From: Gammaproteobacteria bacterium
Lineage (GTDB): Bacteria > Pseudomonadota > Gammaproteobacteria > Chromatiales > Chromatiaceae
NCBI GenBank assembly: GCA_015767355.1
Contig: JADWMH010000160.1
Location: 1 to 5,113 of the forward strand
DNA: 5,113 bases
Direction of reading: 5' to 3'
The notes beneath the pieces were generated by a model. That model was not told the DNA's origin and ran no database searches. It worked only from the letters and a program-made list of their open reading frames with translations. The stretch's first letter is position 1, and every line of letters starts with the position of its first letter. The translations under genes were made by a program, and so were the position numbers. Below are positions 1 through 5,113 of this stretch, in pieces.

Positions 1-1024
1 ACTGATGGTAGTCGCCGCTTCCCGATTCCAGCTGCCGTATCCTGGATGCTGCCGAGGAGCCGCTTTTCCATAACAACAGGGCAATCACTCCAAATGCACC
101 GGCCAGATAGACAAGCAGGGGAAGAAATGCATCACTCCAGAAAGGAGTTTTCGCCAGTAAATCATGCAGAACCACGGAGACAGCGCGTTCAGGAAACAGC
201 GTTATCATCAGCCAGATTGCGGCCAGCATCGCTCCGGACAACAACAGCAGCATCTCGTAGAAACGTGACTTCCCTCTTCTTGATTTCGCCGCCTGGAATT
301 CGTTCAAAGTTGCCAGATAGGTCCCGGTTTTCTCCTGCAGATCTTCTCCACGCTGCTCACAGGCATCGCAGGCGGCATCGATTGAGGCGCGCTGCGTCTC
401 CATCTCCTGCAGATAATTCGGAATGACGCCCAGATCTTCCAGCTCCTCCTGCAGATGGATATGCTGTGAATCGGCATTCACCATGCCTTTTCGAAAGTGA
501 GCAATCTCCCGCTCGAACTCATCACGTGCTTTTTCCAGGGAGAGAATGCCCGCCATGCTCTTGATTGCATCACTGTGCGGATGAGGGGTCGTCAGTTCAC
601 GCTGGGCAAGGTAGAAAGATTCGATAAATTCGTCATATTTAATACCGAGAATCTGCTGCAGCTGCAGCTTGACGGCATCCGCCCCCTTGGTGACATGCTC
701 ATCTTCACCGACTACCGACAGCCTGGCGCTGTGGTTTCCGTCTGAATCGAGATGGCGTGTAATTTCATACTCCTTGCCATCAGCAGCTATAAATCGCAAC
801 ATCACCAGGCAGCGGTTTTCACCCCAGCGAATCACTTTCTGGCGGCTCTTCTCATTCAGAGACCAGGTGCGTCCAAACAGCGCAAAACAGATGGTTTCGC
901 CAATACTGCTTTTCCCGGATTCGTTAGGACCGCTGATGCCGATGACGCCCTTTTGCGGCATATCTTCGAGCAGCAGGGTTCCATATTTCAGGACATTTTT
1001 TGCATAAAGACGGGTAATGATCAT
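1..1024 (-). CDS. Rad50/SbcC/YhaN-like AAA ATPase with a membrane hairpin, N-terminal part only
   Basis: The gene starts with ATG at 1024 and leaves the window at base 1, so 341 residues are visible and the end is missing. The start reads MIITRLYAKN, as in SbcC/Rad50/RecF-type ATPases whose first strand precedes the P-loop. Walker A is GPNESGKS at residues 32-39. A Q-loop follows (SFYLAQRE, about 136-143, Q141). Residues 160-245 are charged and heptad-like, the first coiled-coil arm. Then come two strongly hydrophobic segments, about 257-277 and 300-319, with a basic patch (KSRRGKSR, 247-254) before the first, so both arms should lie in the cytoplasm with a loop of about 22 residues outside. 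Soluble SbcC/Rad50 lacks these; Bacillus YhaN (SbcE) is a family I recall with paired membrane segments in the coiled coil. Signature motif, Walker B and second arm lie outside the window. GGAGGA precedes the ATG, which overlaps the stop of the upstream 56-codon gene as ATGA. DNA-end processing or membrane-linked DNA work is inferred from the family; the nuclease partner is not in view. Confidence 0.85.
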   Translation of the reverse strand, partial: MIITRLYAKNVLKYGTLLLEDMPQKGVIGISGPNESGKSSIGETICFALFGRTWSLNEKSRQKVIRWGENRCLVMLRFIAADGKEYEITRHLDSDGNHSARLSVVGEDEHVTKGADAVKLQLQQILGIKYDEFIESFYLAQRELTTPHPHSDAIKSMAGILSLEKARDEFEREIAHFRKGMVNADSQHIHLQEELEDLGVIPNYLQEMETQRASIDAACDACEQRGEDLQEKTGTYLATLNEFQAAKSRRGKSRFYEMLLLLSGAMLAAIWLMITLFPERAVSVVLHDLLAKTPFWSDAFLPLLVYLAGAFGVIALLLWKSGSSAASRIRQLESGSGDYHQ

Positions 1025-1191
1025 GCGCGCTCTCCTCCCTCAAGCAGTGGAATCAGCTGACGCACAGACAGTTTGACCGCCTCATCATAGAGTTCCACAT
1101 CAAACTGTCCACCGGCATTCAATCGGTGTTCCCGCTCCTCGGCGCAGTAGGCTTCAAATTCCTGCAGAACTTTGGGTTTATCTTGTGACAT
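1021..1191 (-). CDS. 56-residue protein of unknown function, coupled to the Rad50-like ATPase
   Basis: This short gene encodes 56 residues beginning MSQDKPKVLQEF and ending LLEGGERA. I do not recognise the family. It is acidic (12 Asp/Glu against 7 Lys/Arg), has one cysteine (C16), no signal peptide and no membrane segment. Residues 8-24 and 33-51 look helical and amphipathic, suggesting a two-helix fold around a turn at NAGGQ (25-29). Evidence that it is real: an AAGGAGGT Shine-Dalgarno nine bases before the ATG, an in-frame TAA shortly upstream that fixes the start, and a stop overlapping the ATPase start as ATGA, typical of translational coupling. The overlap suggests a matched-dose partner or regulator of the ATPase, but that is inferred from position alone. 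It is not a remnant of the ribonuclease upstream, which ends cleanly 165 bases away. Confidence 0.75.
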   Translation of the reverse strand: MSQDKPKVLQEFEAYCAEEREHRLNAGGQFDVELYDEAVKLSVRQLIPLLEGGERA

Positions 1192-1200
1192 TCCGGAAGG

Positions 1201-1208
1201 ACCTCCTT
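1201..1208 (-). promoter_or_regulatory. Strong Shine-Dalgarno of the 56-residue gene
   Basis: On the minus strand this reads AAGGAGGT, close to a full match to the 16S rRNA 3' end, with nine bases to the ATG at 1191. It is the best ribosome binding site in the window and decides the start of the small gene. The bases that follow (CCTTCC) can pair with its own AAGG (AAGG-AGGT-CCTT), so a small local hairpin could partly mask it. Confidence 0.8.
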
Positions 1209-1249
1209 AAAAAGATGTGTTGGCGAAGTACTTGAATAATTCCAAAATA

Positions 1250-1277
1250 CGTCATTCCGGCGAAGGCCGGAATGACG
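1250..1277. repeat. REP-like palindrome, 12-bp stem and 4-base loop
   Basis: CGTCATTCCGGC, loop GAAG, then GCCGGAATGACG: a perfect 12-bp inverted repeat. The GTCATTCCGG...CCGGAATGAC core resembles the repetitive extragenic palindromes scattered through many gammaproteobacterial genomes. It lies between the ribonuclease gene and the 56-residue gene, both read on the minus strand. There the stem is followed by TATTTT, so it could also act as a weak terminator or an mRNA-stabilising structure. Only one copy is present, so repetition elsewhere in the genome is assumed from the type. A 9-base direct repeat, ttccaaaat, occurs on either side (1240-1248 and 1315-1323), at unequal distances. Confidence 0.75.
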
Positions 1278-1341
1278 GGGCTTTTGCAAATGCCTCATTT
1301 GTATCCAGGCAACTTTCCAAAATGCCCGTGAGGTATTCGAA

Positions 1342-1365
1342 TCTGCATAGTATAACCTATGCAGA
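1342..1365. repeat. Perfect hairpin overlapping the ribonuclease stop codon
   Basis: TCTGCATAG, a 6-base loop, then CTATGCAGA: a 9-bp perfect stem. On the minus strand the 5' arm encodes the last two residues and the TAG stop of the RNB gene. No U-run follows the stem, so it is not a standard intrinsic terminator. It may protect the 3' end of the mRNA or be a protein-binding dyad. Confidence 0.5.
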
Positions 1366-3177
1366 GAGACGAAGACGCACATCCAGATCACTAAAATCGA
1401 CAGACTGCAGTTCCACTTGCACGATCTGATCCAGCTCCATTGCGGAAGTGCGCCGCAGACGGCACTCTAGTGCGAGTTCCGGCACCAGCAACGTCGCCCT
1501 GCGCTCATCAAGCGCAACGATGACCGCTTCACCACGCCACTTTTTCTGACGCTTCAGCCATGCCAGTTTCCAGTGCTGATTGGAGAAGCGTTCGGCGCGT
1601 CTGATCACGGAAGAGGCCGCCGACGAGGCGCCAATGCGCTCGGTAATCTCCTCATGACTCAGTAATGGCTGTTGACGTAAAAAGCTTCTGATTTGCTGAT
1701 GCGTCAGCAGATCCGGATAGCGCCGCAGGGGACTGGTCACACGCGTATAGGAGTCAAGCCCCAGTCCGGAATGCCGCTCAGCCTGTGTGGCCATGCGCGA
1801 CGGCTTGAACTTGCGCCGGCAGGCGAAGTTGGCTGCCAGGCCCTGTGGTTGAAGCTCCTCTTCCGGAGGCGGCTGGTTGGCAAAGGGGATGGGGATATCG
1901 TGCTCGATCGCGAACCGGGATACGGCCTCACCGGCCGCCAGCATCGCCTCGGCAACCATCTCCCTGCTGCCGTCACGCTCCAGCGGACGGATCACGATTT
2001 CCTTGTCACTGATGCGCACACTCACCTCCGGAAGATCCAGCGAAATGGCGCCGTTTTCATGACGCCGTCGGCGAAAACGCCCGGTCACTTCCAGCATTTC
2101 CGCAAAGCGGCTCTGCAGCTGCTCGTCAGCTTCAGCGTAGCTCAGACGCGTCACCTCGACGATGGTCGGCTGGATTTCGATATCCGACAGGCTGCCATCA
2201 TCGCACACCTCGAAACTGACTGACAACACGGGCGTCTGCTGCTGCAAACCAAGCCCCAGTTGATGCGTGACAGCATGTGGAAACATCGGGATCAGCGCTT
2301 CAGGAAGATAGAGATTGGCTCCGCGTTCACGTGCAGCCACGTCCAGAGCAGAGCCAGGAGACGCCAGTGCAGCGACATCTGCAATATGCACCCATAAACG
2401 ATTATCCTGAACCGAGATAGCGTCATCGGGATCAGTGCTGCCTTCATCATCGATGGCAAACGCGGGCAGAGCAGTCAAATCAAGCCGCTCCTCATGTTCA
2501 ACTTGCGGAACCTCGACCTGTGGCTCGTCCAGCGCGGCTCCTGCACGCAGTGGATGCAGGTTGAATTCGTGTTCCCAGTAACCGGTTTTCAACAGCAGTT
2601 GATGCGCATGCCGCTCATCTTCAGAAAGCCCGAGGGCCTTCATGATACGGCTGCCTGTCGCCTGCCCCAGCGCTATTTTTTCAACCTCCTGCAGTTGCTT
2701 GCGGTCATCCTCGTCCATGCGTCCCTCTTTCAGACGTGCGATCATCGCATCCCATGCCGCCTTGCGCTGCGCCTTTTGATCACGCTCCGTCTTGTCAGCG
2801 GCTATCGCATCTGCGCTCCTGGCGGTAATGGCATCAGCGCCCCCGCTAAAATAGAGCCCCTCCTGCAACAGTTGCCATGCAGACCAGCAGCTCTCAGGAG
2901 TATCGTCTCCATAGAGGAGACCGGCAAAATCGGACAAGCCGACCGACTCTCCCTGAAGCAACTCCAACGCATCTTCAAGATCGGCCTCGCCGGCATCGAG
3001 CGCCTCCAGGTCAGCGACAGGCCCGGCATGAATGAAGTGGATATCCTTCTCCCTGACACGCTTGGTATTCCAGGTTCTCCCCTTGCCAAACTCGATATCG
3101 ATCTTGTCACTGATGGCGGTGATACGCGCCGGACGGCTTTTGTACAACACCAGATTATTGACTGAAAAACTACCCAT
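1357..3177 (-). CDS. RNB-domain exoribonuclease (RNase II/R family)
   Basis: This is a processive 3'-to-5' exoribonuclease of the RNB family, acting in the cytoplasm in RNA decay. The catalytic motif AIDDEGSTDPDDAIS (residues 241-255 counting from the ATG at 3177) carries the four aspartates D243, D249, D251 and D252 expected by pattern match to E. coli RNase II D201/D207/D209/D210. The second signature, YTRVTSPLRRYPDLLTH (477-493), holds the conserved arginines. Residues 1-60 look like a small beta-rich domain (VLYKSRPARI...), 60-210 are helical and charged, the RNB core spans about 230-510, and 545-606 form a short S1-like barrel. At 606 residues it is shorter than RNase II (644) and much shorter than RNase R, and it lacks an obvious pair of cold-shock domains, so neither rnb nor rnr is assigned. 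An upstream GTG at 3186 would add three residues; I prefer the ATG because GTGAG sits just before it and the GTG has no ribosome site. The gene is divergent from the cupin-like gene. Confidence 0.9.
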   Translation of the reverse strand: MGSFSVNNLVLYKSRPARITAISDKIDIEFGKGRTWNTKRVREKDIHFIHAGPVADLEALDAGEADLEDALELLQGESVGLSDFAGLLYGDDTPESCWSAWQLLQEGLYFSGGADAITARSADAIAADKTERDQKAQRKAAWDAMIARLKEGRMDEDDRKQLQEVEKIALGQATGSRIMKALGLSEDERHAHQLLLKTGYWEHEFNLHPLRAGAALDEPQVEVPQVEHEERLDLTALPAFAIDDEGSTDPDDAISVQDNRLWVHIADVAALASPGSALDVAARERGANLYLPEALIPMFPHAVTHQLGLGLQQQTPVLSVSFEVCDDGSLSDIEIQPTIVEVTRLSYAEADEQLQSRFAEMLEVTGRFRRRRHENGAISLDLPEVSVRISDKEIVIRPLERDGSREMVAEAMLAAGEAVSRFAIEHDIPIPFANQPPPEEELQPQGLAANFACRRKFKPSRMATQAERHSGLGLDSYTRVTSPLRRYPDLLTHQQIRSFLRQQPLLSHEEITERIGASSAASSVIRRAERFSNQHWKLAWLKRQKKWRGEAVIVALDERRATLLVPELALECRLRRTSAMELDQIVQVELQSVDFSDLDVRLRLSA

Positions 3178-3241
3178 CGGGCTCACGTTTTGATACAGGG
3201 ATGGCGTATCATACTCCTCTTGTTCATAACCCCGTCACCCC
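3178..3241. promoter_or_regulatory. Divergent intergenic region with a dyad and possible shared -10 element
   Basis: About 60 bases separate the ribonuclease gene (leftward) from the cupin-like gene (rightward), so promoters for both should lie here or just inside the genes. It contains the inverted repeat TGATAC (3191-3196) / GTATCA (3206-3211) and the symmetric nonamer GTATCATAC (3206-3214). The nonamer gives TATGAT on the minus strand (3208-3213) and TATCAT on the plus strand (3207-3212), both passable -10 boxes. No convincing -35 lies at 16-18 bases from either, so the promoter call is weak. Confidence 0.35.
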
Positions 3242-3769
3242 ATGCGTAAAAAATACCACCTCATTGACAAGCTGCTGTTTAAATTCACCGGCATGCTGCC
3301 CTGCCGCATCATCCGTGGAAATCAGGGAGAACCCTATCTGGAACGCTACCACCTGTTCCGCCTGCCCGGAGGCGGTGGCGCCTATATCCACCGTTTTCTC
3401 TCCAGTGACCCTGATCGCGGCCTGCATGACCACCCGTGGAATCGTGCACTCGGCATCGTGCTGGCCGGAGGCTACATGGAGCAGCGCCTGATCGATGACA
3501 GGATTGTTGAGCGTCATCTCGGAACCGGCCGCATCAACCGCCTCGGCGGCGACGATTTTCATCGCGTCATCCTGCCTCACGCGCATCATGCATGGACTTT
3601 TTTCATGCACAGTGCAAAAGTCAGGGACTGGGGATTTTTGATCATCGATAGCGAGGGTAAACAATGCTATACCGAACATGACAAGGTCAATGAGGAGGGA
3701 TCCCATCATCGCTGGTGGAAGAGCGCATGCAGAGGAAGAGATGCAGCACGGGAAGCATTACATAGCTGA
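3242..3769 (+). CDS. Cupin-like protein of unknown function
   Basis: The 175-residue product has the look of a small cupin-fold protein seen as a hypothetical in bacteria and phages: RYHLFRLP (35-42), YIHRFLSSDPDR (48-59), LHDHPWN (61-67), GGYMEQR (76-82), FHRVILP (106-112), AWTFF (117-121) and RDWGFLI (128-134). H62, H64 and H107, with E80 possible, are spaced like metal ligands of a cupin barrel. A metal-dependent enzyme or small-molecule binding role is therefore plausible, but no substrate can be named. There is no signal peptide or membrane segment. The basic C-terminal tail (about 155-175, with two Trp) is outside the core. An in-frame TAA at 3227-3229 limits the start; the ATG at 3242 has no visible Shine-Dalgarno. 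ygfZ follows in the same direction after 99 bases, too far to be sure they share a transcript. Confidence 0.7.
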   Translation: MRKKYHLIDKLLFKFTGMLPCRIIRGNQGEPYLERYHLFRLPGGGGAYIHRFLSSDPDRGLHDHPWNRALGIVLAGGYMEQRLIDDRIVERHLGTGRINRLGGDDFHRVILPHAHHAWTFFMHSAKVRDWGFLIIDSEGKQCYTEHDKVNEEGSHHRWWKSACRGRDAAREALHS

Positions 3770-3798
3770 CAACACATCACCTGCAAATAACCCCGCAA

Positions 3799-3815
3799 TT
3801 GATCACTTGATCAAG
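3799..3815. promoter_or_regulatory. Repeated TTGATCA dyad in the ygfZ leader
   Basis: TTGATCA occurs at 3799-3805 and 3807-3813, an 8-base direct repeat of a palindromic core. The second copy lies in a perfect 10-bp palindrome, CTTGATCAAG (3806-3815). Two symmetric half-sites ahead of ygfZ look like an operator, but no regulator can be assigned. Confidence 0.35.
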
Positions 3816-3821
3816 CTTCGC

Positions 3822-3845
3822 TGTTGCGTCATGCTTGATGCAACA
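3822..3845 (+). repeat. Hairpin in the ygfZ leader
   Basis: TGTTGCGTCA, loop TGCT, then TGATGCAACA: a 10-bp stem with one G-T wobble. No T-run follows on either strand, so it is not a normal intrinsic terminator for the cupin-like gene. It ends 23 bases before the ygfZ ATG and could affect mRNA stability or translation. Confidence 0.45.
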
Positions 3846-3868
3846 ACATCTCAAAGATAAAAACATCC

Positions 3869-4843
3869 ATGATGAACAATTGCCAACTCTTCGACCTCTC
3901 TGATTTCGGCCTGATACGCGCCAGCGGTGATGACAGCGAATTTTTTCTACAGGGACAACTCACTAACGACATCACGGAAGTCACATCGGAACATAGCCAG
4001 CTGAGCGGCTACTGCACGCCAAAAGGACGCCTGCTCGCGACCATGAGGGTGATATCCCACGGCGGGGATTTTTTACTGCTGATGCCCAGGGAACGACTCA
4101 CAGCTGTGCTGCAGCGTCTGAGTATGTTTGTATTGATGTCAAAAGTGACGCTCAGCGACGCCTCTGACGAGCTGCAAACCATCGGACTCTATGGCGACTG
4201 CACCGTATCGCTGCCCGCCGGTGAGACCCCCGCAGAAGCGGATGACAGCGTTGCCGCACAGGATGGCGTCACTATCGTGCGCATCGCCGCAGATGCACCA
4301 CGTTTTCTGCTCATAGGTTCTAGCGGAGTAATCGCACAGCGCCGGCAACTCTTGACTGAGACCACAGCCCCAGCCGCCAATGAGCAGTGGCAGCTGCAAG
4401 ATATCCGCGCAGGCCTTCCCTCGGTTTTTGATGCTACAGTCGAGGCCTTTGTACCGCAAATGGTCAACATGCACCTGGTGAACGGCGTCAGCTTCAGCAA
4501 GGGCTGTTATACTGGTCAGGAGATTGTCGCACGCATGCATTATCTGGGAAAACTCAAACGCCGCATGTATCACGTTGCTGTCGAGGGCGAATGCCCTGCC
4601 AGCGGCACTGATCTCTACTCGCCGCAGAGTCAATCAGGACAGGGGAGCGGGAAAATTGTCATGAGCGCCACAACCGCAGAGGGCGCCTGCGAAGCCCTGG
4701 CGGTAATCGAAGTGGCGAACGCTGAAGCCGGTCAGCTGCGTCTCAATGATGAGGATGGAGCCAAACTGGAAATTCTGGAACTCCCATACTCTTTCGAGGA
4801 GAGTGACAAAAAACCGCAGTCCGAAATTATCAGCAAACCCTGA
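3869..4843 (+). CDS. ygfZ: YgfZ, folate-binding Fe-S cluster maintenance / tRNA-modification protein
   Basis: The 324-residue product matches the YgfZ/CAF17 (COG0354) family in length (E. coli about 326) and motifs. The N-terminal GcvT-like domain shows FFLQGQLTNDI (25-35) and SGYCTPKGRLLATMR (46-60), the usual Q-G-(Q)-x-(T/S)-x-D and PKGR/L pattern. The hallmark KGCYTGQE lies at 211-218 with the conserved cysteine C213, followed by ARMHYLGKLKRR (221-232). The C-terminal 240-305 is the small barrel. In E. coli, YgfZ uses tetrahydrofolate and supports Fe-S enzymes such as the tRNA thiomethylase MiaB; that role is taken from the family. It acts in the cytoplasm. Start is ATG 3869 or ATG 3872; neither has a clear Shine-Dalgarno. 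The tail after 310 is polar and probably disordered. The tRNA-Asn downstream has its own promoter. No clear terminator is visible after ygfZ. Confidence 0.93.
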   Translation: MMNNCQLFDLSDFGLIRASGDDSEFFLQGQLTNDITEVTSEHSQLSGYCTPKGRLLATMRVISHGGDFLLLMPRERLTAVLQRLSMFVLMSKVTLSDASDELQTIGLYGDCTVSLPAGETPAEADDSVAAQDGVTIVRIAADAPRFLLIGSSGVIAQRRQLLTETTAPAANEQWQLQDIRAGLPSVFDATVEAFVPQMVNMHLVNGVSFSKGCYTGQEIVARMHYLGKLKRRMYHVAVEGECPASGTDLYSPQSQSGQGSGKIVMSATTAEGACEALAVIEVANAEAGQLRLNDEDGAKLEILELPYSFEESDKKPQSEIISKP

Positions 4844-4942
4844 GGCCGCAAGCGCAACAGCAATATTTCAGAGAAAAAAGGGCTCTACGCAACCGATTTG
4901 AAAAAAGATCCCCGTTAGCCAGCATAAATTTCACCTCAGGGA

Positions 4943-4971
4943 TTGACCATTCTTTCTGAAATCCTTATTAT
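4943..4971 (+). promoter_or_regulatory. Sigma-70 promoter of the tRNA-Asn gene
   Basis: TTGACC (4943-4948) and TATTAT (4966-4971) are separated by exactly 17 bases. The following ACCGCTCTC is a fairly GC-rich discriminator, as in stable-RNA promoters subject to growth-rate control. Transcription should begin near 4978, leaving a 5' leader of only about 5-6 bases before the tRNA. Confidence 0.75.
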
Positions 4972-4983
4972 ACCGCTCTCTAT

Positions 4984-5059
4984 TCCTCGATAGCTCAGTT
5001 GGTAGAGCAACGGACTGTTAATCCGTTTGTCCCTGGTTCGAGCCCAGGTCGAGGAGCCA
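4984..5059 (+). tRNA. tRNA-Asn (anticodon GUU)
   Basis: A complete 76-base cloverleaf. The acceptor stem TCCTCGA (4984-4990) pairs with TCGAGGA (5049-5055), followed by the discriminator G and an encoded CCA. The D arm is GCTC...GAGC, the anticodon stem ACGGA/TCCGT with loop CTGTTAA, anticodon GTT at 5017-5019, and the T arm CCTGG-TTCGAGC-CCAGG. It closely resembles E. coli tRNA-Asn. It decodes AAC and AAU; in many bacteria the G34 becomes queuosine. It is flanked by its own promoter and terminator, so it appears to be a single-gene transcript. tRNA genes can be integration sites, but no integrase or duplicated 3' end is seen here. Confidence 0.97.
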
Positions 5060-5067
5060 TATAAAAC

Positions 5068-5098
5068 AAAGACTTGCAACAATGCAGGTCTTTTTTTT
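5068..5098 (+). terminator. Rho-independent terminator of the tRNA-Asn transcript
   Basis: GACTTGCA (5071-5078), loop ACAA, TGCAGGTC (5083-5090) with one T-G wobble, then eight T residues (5091-5098). The A residues at 5068-5070 extend the stem into the T-run. It begins eight bases after the tRNA CCA end. Confidence 0.92.
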
Positions 5099-5113
5099 CG
5101 CTCTAAAAAAACC

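Noticed and set aside
46..426. Open frame of 126 codons on the plus strand
   Set aside because: It lies wholly opposite the ATPase gene, has low-complexity Arg/Ser-rich composition and no ribosome site.
1..1191. Anti-phage defence system built on the ATPase and small protein
   Set aside because: SMC-like ATPases occur in defence systems, but no nuclease, toxin or other defence gene is visible and the neighbours are housekeeping genes; the label would be unsupported.
1119..1429. Open frames of 70-90 codons on both strands across the 1192-1356 gap
   Set aside because: They run through the REP-like palindrome and the ends of real genes, with no ribosome site or recognisable protein features.
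1693..3165. Several plus-strand frames of 60-223 codons
   Set aside because: All are antisense to the ribonuclease, whose catalytic motifs are unmistakable.
3224..3709. Minus-strand frame of 161 codons opposite the cupin-like gene
   Set aside because: The plus-strand frame carries conserved cupin-like motifs; the minus frame has none and reads like reverse-complement shadow.
3799..3814. Possible FNR box (TTGAT...ATCAA)
   Set aside because: The half-sites are right but the spacer is 6 bases instead of the 4 required by the FNR consensus.
4139..4633. Minus-strand frame of 164 codons
   Set aside because: Antisense to the middle of ygfZ, including its KGCYTGQE signature.
4844..4942. Terminator for ygfZ
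   Set aside because: Only short stems without a T-run are visible; two GAAAAAAG-like stretches are not enough.
4984..5113. Attachment site of an integrated element at the tRNA gene
   Set aside because: No duplicated tRNA 3' end and no integrase in the window; the terminator directly follows the gene.

Overview
The window looks like ordinary chromosome of a Gram-negative proteobacterium, most likely gamma- or zetaproteobacterial. This is an inference from four things: a CCA-encoding tRNA-Asn gene, a YgfZ/CAF17-type iron-sulfur helper with the KGCYTGQE signature, an RNB-family exoribonuclease, and a REP-like GTCATTCCGG...CCGGAATGAC palindrome of a kind common in those genomes. Base composition is slightly GC-rich by eye, and the genes show no obvious compositional break. 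I cannot name the species.

Left third (1-1191, minus strand): a tightly coupled pair. A 56-residue protein of unknown function with a near-perfect Shine-Dalgarno overlaps by 4 bases (ATGA) the start of a large Rad50/SbcC/YhaN-like ATPase that runs off the left edge. The 341 visible residues of the ATPase contain the Walker A motif, the Q-loop, the start of a coiled coil, and then a clear two-helix membrane hairpin. This makes it a membrane-anchored SMC-like ATPase rather than a standard soluble SbcC. It is the part of the window most worth following up.

Middle (1192-3186): a 165-base gap holding the REP-like palindrome and a second perfect hairpin that contains a stop codon, then a minus-strand gene for an RNB-domain (RNase II/R type) exoribonuclease with all four catalytic aspartates. 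A short divergent intergenic region (about 3178-3241) separates it from the rightward genes.

Right part (3242-5113, plus strand): a 175-residue cupin-like protein of unknown function; a leader of about 100 bases with a repeated TTGATCA dyad and a 10-bp hairpin; ygfZ; then a self-contained tRNA-Asn(GUU) unit with a good sigma-70 promoter upstream and an intrinsic terminator downstream.

Functionally the window mixes RNA turnover (RNB enzyme), folate-dependent Fe-S protein maintenance (YgfZ), translation (tRNA-Asn) and probable DNA-end or membrane-linked ATPase activity. Nothing shows that these form one pathway. The only convincing operon is the small protein plus ATPase pair. I see no mobile element, CRISPR array, integrase or toxin-antitoxin pair.
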